A stretch of 64,000 nucleotides of DNA from Timaviella obliquedivisa GSE-PSE-MK23-08B (GCA_019358855.1 JAHHII010000008.1:62001-126000), one strand, 5' to 3'. Shown: positions 49,150 to 59,589, counted from the first letter of the stretch. The notes: generated by a model from the letters alone, not told the origin. Translations and numbers: made by a program.

Positions 49150-49195
49150 CTCCTACGGCTAAATACTTAAAGCTAAATACTTAAAGCCGTAGGAG
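49150..49195. terminator. Hairpin between dapF and gap1
   Basis: CTCCTACGGCT (49150-49160) pairs with AGCCGTAGGAG (49185-49195), 11 bp. The loop holds a directly repeated TAAATACTTAAAGC. No T run, so a terminator between these convergent genes is likely but not certain. Confidence 0.5.
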
Positions 49196-49206
49196 CATCA
49201 GATCGC

Positions 49207-50265
<1,059 letters not shown>

Positions 50266-50455
50266 TTAAAGCTCCTTGAGAATAAATTTGGGCTAGTGTC
50301 AAATTCTTATCAAACTGCCAGGAGGGCGATCGCCGGGATATTTATTCCTAAACTTTTGGTCTTTCCCGATCGCTCTACAATGCATTAGCAAAGAACTATT
50401 TAACTGTGTTGCGTTTTCTTTGAATGTTTATATCGAGCATTTATTGAACCGATCT

Positions 50456-52123
50456 CTAAATAGAATGGTCGAATTCAGAAAGAGAGAGGCATATTTGAGA
50501 AGGCTGCTCAGAACGACTCTGTAATGTCAGAGTGATGACTCTGGCATCAATTAATCGACTTCTGCCTGCTGCCTTCCCGGTGCCCGAATTGACTGCATAA
50601 GCTGGAAAAAAAGCAGCGCTAATGCTGAGGCGAAGGGCACTACCTTTAGGAATGCAAATGCAAGTGGGTTGTAAGATAATCTCGACCTGGGGTTGAAGAG
50701 AATCGATCCGTCGATAGCCTTGAGAAAAGTTGTAAACCCCGTCTGTCTTTACTTCGGATAGTACGGCACAGAGATCAAAGCTAGGGGCATCGGCAGTGCA
50801 ATAAAGCGATACGCTAAGTTCTCCGGCTAAAGATAAATCTGTCGTTAAGGGATCGGTTTGGTAGGTCAATACATCGGTGCGGCAATCGAGAGCAGTGCGA
50901 TCGCTCCCTCCCACTGCAAACCCTCCATGTCCACCGATCGCCGGGACAGGTCGCCAGGGATCATGCACCCATGTATCTGCTGGCAATTCTGCTGGCAATG
51001 ACTTAAACGCTCGCATCTCAACCAACTTTCCTTCCCGTTCATCCATTCCTGCTAGCCCTGTGGTAACCAAGAAATAAGATTTCGTTCGCGCGGCGGGAAA
51101 CTGCTCAAACGTTCGCCATTGATTGCTGCCCATTTCAAACAGATTAACCCGAGGCTCGTCGAGTAAGCCTGTATCTTTACCCTTAAGAAAGTGATCAAAC
51201 CAGCGAATTTGAAGGCGATCGATCCCCCGGTTCGCGGCTAATCCATAATCGATCGCCCCCACCTTCCGCCCCCACGGCAAATGAGCCCAAGGGCCCACCC
51301 AAAGTGCTTGCGGCGAACTGCGAGTTGCCATTTCCTTGTAAAACCGCAGCGTGCCCCGCATGTAAGCATCAAACCAACCGCCAATATGCAGCATCGGCAA
51401 ATCCACATGGTGCATATAAGCCTGGGGGGAAAGCTGCCTCCAGTAATCATCGGGTTCAGGATGCGCTAGCCAATCGTGGTAGAAGGAGTCGGGAGCAAAC
51501 TGCTGGAGGAGATCTGAATGGGGACAAACGGGATCTGATAAAGGCAGGCTGCAGGAAGCAGTGTAGAGCGCTTGGTAAGCCTCTGCATCTCCTTGCCGAC
51601 GAGCCGTTTCAGCAGCAAGTTGGATTGCCCACCCTAAGTTGAGTTGGTAGCAAAATGCCCCGCCTTCGTATGCCCAATCCTGGTAGAGGTCGTAGCCAAT
51701 CATGCTGGGACAGAGGGTTTTGAGGGCTGGCGGATGGGCGGCGGCAGCGTAGAGTTGGGTCATGCCTTGGTAAGAAAATCCATACATGCCGACTTGTCCG
51801 TTACTTTGGGGAAGAGAGGCTGCCCAATGGACGGTATCAAACCCATCGTTAATTTCATGGGCAAATAGATCGAAGTTACCTTCGGAGGAGCCGCGCCCGC
51901 GCACGTCTTGAATGACGACGATGTAGCCTTGAGCCGCGTACCAAGTAGGGTGGGCATAGACGACGGTAGAGGCGATTGCTCTGCCATAGGGCTGCCGCAT
52001 CAGCAGCACCGGAAATTCGTGGGTAGTCTGCTCTAATAGAGTTTGCTTCAAAGACTCCGGATAGTAAACATCTGCGTCTAGGCGTACCCCGTCACGGGTT
52101 TCCATAGAAAGGCTGTGCTTCAT
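50456..52123 (-). CDS. CocE/NonD family hydrolase (X-Pro dipeptidyl-peptidase-like)
   Basis: Alpha/beta-hydrolase of the S15/CocE family, about 555 residues. Catalytic serine in YGFSYQGMTQLYAAA, further core GGWFDAYMRGTLRFY; a C-terminal jelly-roll domain (about 350-555, PSFDLCAVLSEVK) is typical. The longest frame opens at 52150, but ATG 52123 forms an ATGA overlap with the stop of the upstream cupin gene, so it is preferred. Family members hydrolyse esters, peptides or acylated compounds such as cephalosporins; the substrate is unknown. Confidence 0.92.
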   Translation of the reverse strand: MKHSLSMETRDGVRLDADVYYPESLKQTLLEQTTHEFPVLLMRQPYGRAIASTVVYAHPTWYAAQGYIVVIQDVRGRGSSEGNFDLFAHEINDGFDTVHWAASLPQSNGQVGMYGFSYQGMTQLYAAAAHPPALKTLCPSMIGYDLYQDWAYEGGAFCYQLNLGWAIQLAAETARRQGDAEAYQALYTASCSLPLSDPVCPHSDLLQQFAPDSFYHDWLAHPEPDDYWRQLSPQAYMHHVDLPMLHIGGWFDAYMRGTLRFYKEMATRSSPQALWVGPWAHLPWGRKVGAIDYGLAANRGIDRLQIRWFDHFLKGKDTGLLDEPRVNLFEMGSNQWRTFEQFPAARTKSYFLVTTGLAGMDEREGKLVEMRAFKSLPAELPADTWVHDPWRPVPAIGGHGGFAVGGSDRTALDCRTDVLTYQTDPLTTDLSLAGELSVSLYCTADAPSFDLCAVLSEVKTDGVYNFSQGYRRIDSLQPQVEIILQPTCICIPKGSALRLSISAAFFPAYAVNSGTGKAAGRSRLIDARVITLTLQSRSEQPSQICLSLSEFDHSI

Positions 52124-52560
52124 GCTGTTGTGCGCCGCAGGACTGCCCAATCTTCTGCGTCTAGTTCAACCGGGGTACCACTCCGGATCAACTCAGCAAA
52201 GTCCTCGTTAGGAACCATAATGCAGAGAGCATAAAGCCGCTCTGAACCCGTGTTTTTAATAATATGAACGCCAGTCGGGGGGACTAAGAGACTGTCACCA
52301 GAGCAAATGGGCACTGTTTTACCATCGCAACTGGCTACTCCTTCGCCTTTGAGGATGAAGAACATTTCTACTGCCAGTTGATGACGATTGGGCAGTGTTT
52401 TTCCGCCTACATCAAAGATTTCTATGCAATAGGTCAACGACATATTGGCGATGACAGGATCAAACACGATCGCCAGTCGATTGGTATCGTTTGCGCCAAT
52501 CCGATAAGCTTGATAGTCGTTGGGAGTCTTAAAGACAGGAATGACGCAAGACGCATCCAT
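52120..52560 (-). CDS. Cupin-domain protein
   Basis: 146 residues with one cupin beta-barrel: RHQLAVEMFFILKGEGVA and, later, GDSLLVPPTGVHIIKNTG, with PNEDF after. The metal-binding histidine pair of motif 1 is incomplete (only one His in NRHQLAVE), so metal binding is uncertain. The stop overlaps the start of the hydrolase by 4 bases, so the two are coupled and may act on the same compound. Confidence 0.85.
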   Translation of the reverse strand: MDASCVIPVFKTPNDYQAYRIGANDTNRLAIVFDPVIANMSLTYCIEIFDVGGKTLPNRHQLAVEMFFILKGEGVASCDGKTVPICSGDSLLVPPTGVHIIKNTGSERLYALCIMVPNEDFAELIRSGTPVELDAEDWAVLRRTTA

Positions 52561-52616
52561 AAATCCTCTAGGTTTGGAAATCGCTTAGGAGTTGCAATTA
52601 AATAACACCCTGAATC

Positions 52617-52688
52617 GCCCCCTAAATCCCCCATTCTGGGGGACTTCCGAACCTTTCAAAGTCCCCCAGAATGGGGGATTTAGGGGGC
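52617..52688. repeat. Perfect 30-bp inverted repeat, self-nested
   Basis: Left arm 52617-52646 and right arm 52659-52688 are exact reverse complements with a 12-base loop. Each arm also contains its own palindrome, CCCCCATTCTGGGGG. Such CCCCCTAAATCCCCC-type palindromes occur widely between genes in filamentous cyanobacteria. Located between the cupin and RidA genes. Confidence 0.9.
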
Positions 52689-52733
52689 TGAAAAGTCAAT
52701 ACGTCTCACTGGGTTTTATTTTCACGCAACTCC

Positions 52734-53123
52734 TTATTCACCACAGTAAACAATCAAGTCAATTTCCACATCCCCAAATCCTGCCAAAGCAGTCACCCCG
52801 ATCGCGGTTCGTCCTGGGAACTGCCCATTCTCAAAATAAGTAGCATAAACCTCATTCACGATCGGCAGCCAGCGAAAATCGGTGATAAACACTCGTGCCA
52901 TAACCACGCGATCGAAGCAGGTTCCAGCGTGTTCTAAGACTCGCTTTAAGTTTTGCATAACTTGATGAGTTTGCTCTTCAATAGAACCTCTGTCTACCGC
53001 TCCGGTCGCTGGATTTTGAGAAAGCTGTCCGGTTACAAATAGCAAATCTCCAGCCCGCACTGCATGGCAGTAGGGAGAGACAGGAGGCAGGATGTTATCG
53101 GGTAGCGTAATTCGTTCAAACAT
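52734..53123 (-). CDS. RidA/YjgF family deaminase
   Basis: About 129 residues of the RidA family, which hydrolyses reactive enamine/imine intermediates. Conserved tail FPGRTAIGVTALAGFGDVEI with the substrate-binding Arg, and HAVRAGDLLFVTGQLS near the start. The frame reaches TTG 53138, but ATG 53123 (MFERITLPDNI) has GAAGAG before it. It is separated from the cupin gene by a palindromic repeat, so co-transcription is not certain. Confidence 0.92.
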   Translation of the reverse strand: MFERITLPDNILPPVSPYCHAVRAGDLLFVTGQLSQNPATGAVDRGSIEEQTHQVMQNLKRVLEHAGTCFDRVVMARVFITDFRWLPIVNEVYATYFENGQFPGRTAIGVTALAGFGDVEIDLIVYCGE

Positions 53124-53138
53124 GGGATGGCTCTTCAA

Positions 53139-53541
53139 CAGTAAGGTCTAGATCCTACGATAAGAACTGCTTTGTCGTCTAAAAGAGGTAAATTGGATCG
53201 CTTGAATCTGGCTCTCTATAGAAATCAACTTATTGAGATGAGTGCATGGGTCGATCGCCCACACTGCCATCTGTTGAGCTACTTGAATGGAAAGAATTCA
53301 GTAATGACCTCATCCAACGCTCACATAGCTTGAGCGTAAACATACGTAATTTTAAAGCTTAGAAACCTATAATCATCGTCAGGATGATTGCACTCGCTTT
53401 AACAAAACTTCTGACACATCCGCTCTAGGAAGTTACCTGTTCAAAAAATAGTTGTGTAGACAATCTTGCACTCATTCCTCAAGAGAGATCGCAACCTTTC
53501 GCTCATCCAAATTCTACTTAGTTTTTATTGAGAGATTTACC
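53139..53541. other. Intergenic region upstream of a glycosyltransferase gene
   Basis: This gap of about 400 bases has a perfect TATAAT at 53368-53373 without a good -35, and a small CGCTCA/TGAGCG hairpin near 53320. No convincing coding frame is seen; a 31-codon ATG frame from about 53238 lacks support. Confidence 0.5.
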
Positions 53542-54549
53542 GTGACTGGAACCCATCCTATTACTTTTGTCTGCTGCGTCGAATCGGGCCCTCTCGAAGT
53601 TCAAACCGTCCGCATGATTGAAAGCCTCCGGCGGTGGGGCGGAAAATTTGCCAATGCTCCGATGATTGCGGTTACACCTCGGTTTGGGCCGCCGCTTACC
53701 CACGCCACTCAAGCAGCTTTCGATCGCCTCCAGGTTCAACACCTCCGCTTTCAATCTCACAATCAATACATTTGGTTTAATTTTATTAATAAGCCGAGTG
53801 CCCTCCTTGCCGCCGAACAACACAGCACCACCGAAGCAATTTGTTGGCTTGATAGCGACCTGTTGATTGTGGGCGAACCTAGCGAATTAATCTTACAGCC
53901 CGGCGAAGATTTCCTTGCTTGCGCTTCCGACAAAAATATTGGCACCGCAGGCGCTGACGATCCGTTCGATCGCTTTTGGCAGGAAATTGGGCGATCGGTT
54001 GGCATCAACGTAGATGACCTGCCTTGGGTAACCACTGAGCAAGAGCATCAAAAAATTAGACTGTATTGGAACGGTGGCATTTTAGTCTATCGTCGCTCGA
54101 CGGGCTACGCGAAGGACTACCTGCACATGTGCGAACAAATGCTAGATGCTCAGATGATCGATCATAATTCTGCTGAAATTGGCACAGGTGCCTTTGCCCA
54201 TGAACAGATTGCCGTTGGACTTTCTATGTTTCGCATGGGGCTATCTTGGCGGGCTTTGCCTTACTCTCACGACTACATTATGAGCAGTCGCAGCCATCAA
54301 GAATGCTACCAAGAAGAACTGCTGCGATCGGCAAAAATTATTCATTACCACGACTCAATGTGGCATTGGTTTTGGGCAGAGTTTATTCAGTGCTTAAAAA
54401 ATACCCATCCTGAAGTTGCAGACTGGCTGGCACCTCTAGGTTCTCTTACCCATCCTGCGCCCTGGCACTATCGGGTCATGGGAAAGGCTTTGAAAACTAA
54501 AAGAAAACGCCAAGAGGCAGCTTATGTAGAAGCTTGTCGAGTTGTTTAA
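53542..54549 (+). CDS. Glycosyltransferase-like protein, GT-A fold
   Basis: About 335 residues. The sequence TGTHPITFVCCVESGPLEV begins after a GTG at 53542, which I take as start (the frame is open 90 bases further up, without family resemblance or a ribosome-binding site). It carries a metal-binding motif CWLDSDLLIVGEP, and LYWNGGILVYRRS in the middle, as in family 8-like nucleotide-sugar transferases. No membrane segment. Donor and acceptor unknown. Convergent with a second such gene, 16 bases apart. Confidence 0.78.
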   Translation: MTGTHPITFVCCVESGPLEVQTVRMIESLRRWGGKFANAPMIAVTPRFGPPLTHATQAAFDRLQVQHLRFQSHNQYIWFNFINKPSALLAAEQHSTTEAICWLDSDLLIVGEPSELILQPGEDFLACASDKNIGTAGADDPFDRFWQEIGRSVGINVDDLPWVTTEQEHQKIRLYWNGGILVYRRSTGYAKDYLHMCEQMLDAQMIDHNSAEIGTGAFAHEQIAVGLSMFRMGLSWRALPYSHDYIMSSRSHQECYQEELLRSAKIIHYHDSMWHWFWAEFIQCLKNTHPEVADWLAPLGSLTHPAPWHYRVMGKALKTKRKRQEAAYVEACRVV

Positions 54550-54565
54550 TCCTGAATCATACAAG

Positions 54566-55660
54566 TCAGGATGAAGGTTCCCAGAGTTTTATCCAGTTGT
54601 TCTTAATAGCAGGATCGAGCCAATCTAATAAGGCGATTTTGTTTGCTTGGAAGCGTGGAAAATCATGCTGGGCTGTCTTTAAGCTGAAATCGTTTTGTCC
54701 TTCAAAAGATTGAACCATTTGTAAGGCGATCGCCGCCCAAATATTGGCATACTCTTGGTTTTGGGTAGCGTAGAAAAAAGCAGTTCGGTAGCAAAGATGG
54801 GCAAATTTATACTCTGGAGTCCAGCGCTTGATGGCTGTCAAAAGGCGGGTAATGATTTTGTCGGATACAGCTTTGGGCGGATAGCCTACAACTGGAGAAC
54901 TGGAGCTTTTGAGAAGGTTCTCTAGGGTGTCGGCGCTAAAGTCTGGAAATAATCCTGCTGTTTGTAAGTGAACAAAGCGTCTGGCAAACCCATAATAATG
55001 TTCGATCAGGTCTTCGCTGGTTGAAAGCTGGGTGGCTTGGTTTAGAGTGACTCCGACCCCAAACTGCTCGACATTAAAAATGGGCGATCGCCCATATAAC
55101 TCATCCACGACTGCCAAAGACCGCTCCAACAATTCTCGGTGGCTCGGTTCAACGCCAATCACCCCTGAATTAAACATGCTGGACTGAGGCGAAACCTTAA
55201 TTCCGCTAATCTCAAGACCCTCACTAATTTTTTCGATCATGGGCTGCCAGAGCGGATGGTCGATAATATGAGCAAATTCCATCAGATGCATCACCGTTTT
55301 CTGGGGTGAAATTCGCTCGAATAGGCGGGTTGGAGAGGCAGTAAAATACGTATCTGTATCAATCAGAGCCACGGGTGCCTGGTAATGATCGAGCGCCTTA
55401 ATCAAGGCGTGAATTTTAACCCGATGGTTATAGATACCGTGGGGCGATCGCGTCCAGTCTTCAAACTCTGCGGCAGAAAATTGGAGATGATCGATCGGCA
55501 ACTGAGGATCAAAATCTTGGCGATTGCTAATGACACTAATCACAATGTCATCTTGTTCCCCTGCTGCTCTAAGCTGCTGGAGCGCCGAAAAGATACTGAA
55601 AAAAAGTTCTAACTGGTACTCTCTGCGATCGCCATAAAAAAGGTAAGCCAGTACTTTCAT
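54566..55660 (-). CDS. Glycosyltransferase-like protein, GT-A fold
   Basis: 364 residues: starts MKVLAYLFYGDRREYQLELF and has the DTDTYF metal-binding motif (about residue 100), followed by SSMFNSGVIGVEPSHREL. This resembles nucleotide-diphosphosugar transferases of the family 8 kind. The mostly helical C-terminal part (about 250-364) is unassigned. It is convergent with the previous gene. Surface glycan or glycoprotein assembly is plausible inference. Confidence 0.78.
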   Translation of the reverse strand: MKVLAYLFYGDRREYQLELFFSIFSALQQLRAAGEQDDIVISVISNRQDFDPQLPIDHLQFSAAEFEDWTRSPHGIYNHRVKIHALIKALDHYQAPVALIDTDTYFTASPTRLFERISPQKTVMHLMEFAHIIDHPLWQPMIEKISEGLEISGIKVSPQSSMFNSGVIGVEPSHRELLERSLAVVDELYGRSPIFNVEQFGVGVTLNQATQLSTSEDLIEHYYGFARRFVHLQTAGLFPDFSADTLENLLKSSSSPVVGYPPKAVSDKIITRLLTAIKRWTPEYKFAHLCYRTAFFYATQNQEYANIWAAIALQMVQSFEGQNDFSLKTAQHDFPRFQANKIALLDWLDPAIKNNWIKLWEPSS

Positions 55661-55687
55661 AGTGCCCTTTCAAATACCTGGTGGATT

Positions 55688-56023
55688 TTAACGTAAAGCC
55701 TGTAGCCGTACAGCAGTTCCGGTTGCCGTAATTAGTAACAATGCCCCCGTTGCGTCAACGTTGATCGAGCCAGTATCAACCTCAATCCCAATGACCGCAT
55801 CTGCCCCCAGCCGATCAGCCCGTCTTTCAAGCTCGGCAAGGGCATCTTGATGTCCTCGCTCAAACACTCGCTCATAGCTACCCGTTCGACCACCAATCAT
55901 ATCGCGGATACCTGCAAAAAAATCTCGTAGTGCATTGCTGCCATAAACCACCTCAGCGGTGACAATTCCAAGGTACTCTTCAACCACTGCTCCTTGAATG
56001 CCATCGGTTGTTGATAGAATCAT
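55688..56023 (-). CDS. YbjQ family (DUF74) protein
   Basis: About 111 residues, MILSTTDGIQGAVVEEYLGI...ERGHQDALAELERRADRLGADAVIGIEVD, the hallmark of the YbjQ family of small pentameric proteins with a possible heavy-metal or dodecin-like pore fold; function unproven. The frame opens at 56038, but the internal ATG at 56023 matches the family start. It follows the preceding glycosyltransferase-like gene's start by 27 bases on the same strand. Confidence 0.9.
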   Translation of the reverse strand: MILSTTDGIQGAVVEEYLGIVTAEVVYGSNALRDFFAGIRDMIGGRTGSYERVFERGHQDALAELERRADRLGADAVIGIEVDTGSINVDATGALLLITATGTAVRLQALR

Positions 56024-56114
56024 TAGTTGTCTCCGCACATGTTTGTAAGGGTTTCGTTAAAGTCCAACCAACAAAGTTCAGACAAAGTTTAAAAAGTCTA
56101 ACAAATGTCACCAG

Positions 56115-57311
56115 ATGACAGTACCATCCCTGGAGTTGACCGTGAATAAGAACGTTTTGCTAGCTCAGCTTTTCATCCTTGGCGGGCTGGCAGCTATGGC
56201 TTCACCGCGCTGCTTTGCAGATACTGCAAGGGTCGCCTCTGCACAAATTTCTCCTGCTGCGCCTTCACGGGTTGCGCTCCCAATTGCACTTTTACTGGCT
56301 CAGGCTGATCAATCTGACGACGATCGCCTGAATGATTTGATCCGTCAAGGTCGAGAATTAGTCGAAGCAGACAAGGTTTCCGAAGCGATCGCCACTTACC
56401 AACAGGCGGCGACGCTTGCCCCAGATAACGCCCGGGTCTTTTCGGCGATCGGCTATTTACAAGCCCAACAGCGCGACTATCAGGCGGCTGTTGAAGCTTA
56501 CGAACAGGCGATCAGGCTTGATGCTCGTAACGCCGACTTTTACTACGCTTTGGGATATAGCAAAGCCAACCTGAATGACAACGCAGGAGCCGCTGATGCT
56601 TACCGCAAAGCCACCCAACTTAAGCCCGATTACGTGGAAGCTTTTCTAGGTTTAGGAATTGTCCTATCTCGGCAAGAAGACTATGCCGGGGCGATCGCGG
56701 CTTACCAACAAGTTCTTACTCGTCGCCCCAACGATGCCCGCATCCAGGAATCCATTGGCACTGCCTACATTCAGCAAGAGCGCTACCCCGAAGCCCTAGA
56801 AGCCCTACGTCGCGCTGTTCAACTCTCCCCTCGCCAAGGAAGTGCCTTTCTTAACTTGGGCGTGGCGTTCCTGAACTCGGGGAACGTGCCCGAAGGCATG
56901 GCAGCCTTGCAAAAAGCAGCGACGTTAGAGCCTCGCAACGGACTGATTTATCTTCAGCTAGGAGATATTTACAAAGCTCAAGGCAACTTAGACGAGGCGC
57001 TGATCCAATATCGACGTGCGGTTTCGGTGCAGCCTAGTTTGAGGGAGGCGCACCTGGCATTGGGCGAACTGTATTTAGAACGGAAAGATGTCTTGGCGAT
57101 CGTTGCGTTTCGAGAACTGGTGGAGCTTGCACCCGAAGACCCAGAGGCTCACTACTACTTAGGGATGGCATTAAGCACGCGCGATCGCACCGACGAAGCC
57201 ATCACTCGACTGGAACAAGCCCGGAATTTGTATGCTCAAAGCAATAATGAAGAAGGTGTCAAAAAATCAGAAGATGCCCTAGCAGACCTCCAGCGCAATA
57301 TTCGCCCCTAA
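56115..57311 (+). CDS. Secreted or periplasmic TPR protein
   Basis: 398 residues. An N-terminal signal sequence is likely (VLLAQLFILGGLAAMASPRCFA, with a cut near residue 36). After a linker there are about eight consecutive TPR motifs (for example AVEAYEQAIRLDARNADFYY and AIAAYQQVLTRRPNDARIQE), with a last part ending in KKSEDALADLQ. TPR superhelices hold protein partners, here probably at the periplasmic side. The following AI-2E-type gene starts after 20 bases, so the two are likely one operon. Confidence 0.88.
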   Translation: MTVPSLELTVNKNVLLAQLFILGGLAAMASPRCFADTARVASAQISPAAPSRVALPIALLLAQADQSDDDRLNDLIRQGRELVEADKVSEAIATYQQAATLAPDNARVFSAIGYLQAQQRDYQAAVEAYEQAIRLDARNADFYYALGYSKANLNDNAGAADAYRKATQLKPDYVEAFLGLGIVLSRQEDYAGAIAAYQQVLTRRPNDARIQESIGTAYIQQERYPEALEALRRAVQLSPRQGSAFLNLGVAFLNSGNVPEGMAALQKAATLEPRNGLIYLQLGDIYKAQGNLDEALIQYRRAVSVQPSLREAHLALGELYLERKDVLAIVAFRELVELAPEDPEAHYYLGMALSTRDRTDEAITRLEQARNLYAQSNNEEGVKKSEDALADLQRNIRP

Positions 57312-57331
57312 GCTCCGCCTCCCCAGATCCC

Positions 57332-58414
57332 ATGTTTCAATCCCTGACTAAACTTCCTCGTGTTGTTGCCATTGGTCTAATTTTTCCAATGCTGTTCTTG
57401 AACGGGTGGCTGCTGTGGATCGTAACGCAGCAGCTAGAGCCCCTCGTCAGCATTTTAATCACTGCTACCCTGATCTCTTTTTTGTTGGACTACCCCATCC
57501 GTTTTTTGCACCAGATGGGCGTTAAGCGAGGATGGGCAGTTGGACTCGTGTTCTTGATTTTTGCGCTAATTCTGAGTGGTCTCGTCTTCATTCTGGGCCC
57601 ATTGATTTTACGTCAAGCCAACGAGTTGATTGTTCGCCTTCCCGACTGGATTAAATCGGGGCAGCAGCAGCTAAGCAGTTTGGAAGACTGGGCGGCAGCC
57701 CAACAGCTACCCATTGATCTACGCAGTAACATTGCTCAGCTTATTGAAAAAGTTTCCTTGACCCTCCGATCGCTCACCAGCCAGCTTATTAGCCTGACCT
57801 TAAGCGCCATCAGCAGCCTCGTCAACGTTTTCCTAACCCTTGTCTTTGCTGTATTTCTAGTTTTGCGAGGAGAAAGCCTCTGGGCTGGCATCTTGGGCTG
57901 GCTGCCGCTGGCCTGGAATACCCAAGTTCGCCAATCTTTACCCCAAAACTTTGAGGGCTATATCGCTGGGCAGGTGACGTTAGCTGTTGTCCTGAGCATT
58001 ACACAAACGATCGCCCTATTTGTTTCAGGGGCACCCCTGGCGCTGCTGTTTGGGCTAGTGATTGGCAGTGCCAGCCTAATTCCCTTTGGCGGCACCACTG
58101 CAATTTTGGTGGTCAGCCTCCTCTTGGCGCTACAAGATTTTGGGCTAGGGCTAAAGGTTTTGCTGGTGGCAGAAGTCGTGCTTCAAGTTAACGAAAATAT
58201 TGTGGGTCCCAGAGTTTTAGGCGAAATCACAGGATTAAACCCAGTCTGGACGCTAATTTCCTTATTTATTGGTGTCAAACTAGGAGGTGTGCTGGGGTTG
58301 ATTGTTGCCGTACCTATTGCCAGTTTTATTAAGGGAACCGCTGATACGATTCGCACAAGTCAAGTTAGACAGCCTGCTCCCGCTGCTGAACTTATTTCAG
58401 TGGGGCAGGAGTAG
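57332..58414 (+). CDS. AI-2E family transporter
   Basis: 360-residue polytopic membrane protein of the AI-2E/TqsA/PerM family. About seven membrane segments, with the conserved soluble linker (about 105-150) and the C-terminal GLVIGSASLIPFGGTTAILV and GEITGLNPVWTLISLFIG motifs. Members export small molecules or act as Na+/H+ antiporters; the AI-2 role is not general. Follows the TPR gene after 20 bases. Confidence 0.92.
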   Translation: MFQSLTKLPRVVAIGLIFPMLFLNGWLLWIVTQQLEPLVSILITATLISFLLDYPIRFLHQMGVKRGWAVGLVFLIFALILSGLVFILGPLILRQANELIVRLPDWIKSGQQQLSSLEDWAAAQQLPIDLRSNIAQLIEKVSLTLRSLTSQLISLTLSAISSLVNVFLTLVFAVFLVLRGESLWAGILGWLPLAWNTQVRQSLPQNFEGYIAGQVTLAVVLSITQTIALFVSGAPLALLFGLVIGSASLIPFGGTTAILVVSLLLALQDFGLGLKVLLVAEVVLQVNENIVGPRVLGEITGLNPVWTLISLFIGVKLGGVLGLIVAVPIASFIKGTADTIRTSQVRQPAPAAELISVGQE

Positions 58415-58595
58415 AGCGTTCCAAGTGCAGAAATTGCCCTTAATATGTCTAGTTAATCCCTTGGGATGAATTAAAGTTTCAAAAATGTTCAGATGTGGCT
58501 TGACAAAGGTTACTAGTTGCAACAAGTACGCTTAAATCTTTGTGAGATACTGAGCTATAACTTCTAAGGTTCACAACACCTCAATTGAAAATCAA

Positions 58596-59531
58596 ATGAT
58601 GGTAGATCCAATAGACGATATCGCCCGACAGGCGCGCCAGGGCAGCGTGGCGGCGGTCATTCAAATTTTGAACGAAAAGTTAGCCGACTCGGGTATCCGA
58701 ACCCGTGCCATTTTTGAGCAGGGCATTTTGCAATTGCTCTGCGAAGCGCCCAAGCCTGAACAACTCGATCGCCCTCATCTGGTGCCCCAAGTGCAGCAAA
58801 TTCTAGAATCTTTGCAGCCCCGCAACATTCGTCGGGTCAATATCAACAGCCGCATTGTCCGCGAACAACAATTGCTCTGGTTCGACGAAATTCACCGGGA
58901 TCCAGAGGGTCAGCTTTTATGGTCTGAAGAAATTACCTTAACGCAGCCTAACTTTTTTCAGCGCCTTGTCCAAGACCGTAAAGATGACAAACATTCCCCT
59001 AAGTCCAGCGCCCCTAAAGGTTCTCCGATTCGGCTAGCTCGTGAGAAGCGCGTTTTTTGGCGGGGCTTGCTGGGTGGTGCTAGCCTTAGCCTATTTTTGT
59101 TGCTCGTGGGTTGGGCGGTCAAAACTTGGCTGAATCCAAAATTTGTTAACCTATCTCAAGCGACTGCGCCTCAGGGCACAGCGGTCAATCCAGAAGGTAG
59201 CTCGATCGCCCCAACAACGGTCAATCCTGCCCCTAATGCTGCTCCAGCGATCGCCCCGACAACGACCACTGCCTCCCCGTTTGTCCAGCCTGCTGCACCT
59301 GAAGATTCTTTTACCCAAGCAGTCCGGTTAGCGGAAGACTCGGCAAGGCTAGGGCAAAGTGCCAAAACTCCGGCAGAGTGGTTAGATTTAGCCGCTCGCT
59401 GGCGACGAGCTTCAGATTTAATGGAGCAAGTTCCTCCGGATAGTAAGAATTTCAAAATTGCCCAAGATCGGGTTCAAACCTATCGCCAAAACAGCGAGGC
59501 AGCCACCCAAAAGGCAAACAGCGCTCAGTAA
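58596..59531 (+). CDS. Single-pass membrane protein of unknown function
   Basis: 311 residues in four parts: a folded N-terminal domain (about 1-115) rich in charged helices (VQQILESLQPRNIRRVNINSR is a typical piece, shown split as VQQILESLQPRNIRRV and NINSR), a basic segment, one membrane helix (about 154-178, GLLGGASLSLFLLLVGWAV), an Ala/Pro/Thr-rich linker (185-235), and a helical C-terminal domain (about 236-311, QAVRLAEDSARLGQSA). I do not recognise a family; cyanobacterial relatives are probably lineage-limited. Start ATG 58596. Alone between the AI-2E-type gene and ispF. Confidence 0.75.
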   Translation: MMVDPIDDIARQARQGSVAAVIQILNEKLADSGIRTRAIFEQGILQLLCEAPKPEQLDRPHLVPQVQQILESLQPRNIRRVNINSRIVREQQLLWFDEIHRDPEGQLLWSEEITLTQPNFFQRLVQDRKDDKHSPKSSAPKGSPIRLAREKRVFWRGLLGGASLSLFLLLVGWAVKTWLNPKFVNLSQATAPQGTAVNPEGSSIAPTTVNPAPNAAPAIAPTTTTASPFVQPAAPEDSFTQAVRLAEDSARLGQSAKTPAEWLDLAARWRRASDLMEQVPPDSKNFKIAQDRVQTYRQNSEAATQKANSAQ

Positions 59532-59589
59532 GTATTGGTAGATTAAGTGTCGGTAGAGATCGATCAGATCAATATTGGGTTCTTTCAAG

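Noticed and set aside
53238-53333. 31-codon ATG frame in the 400-base gap
   Set aside because: Too short, no ribosome-binding site and no recognisable sequence.
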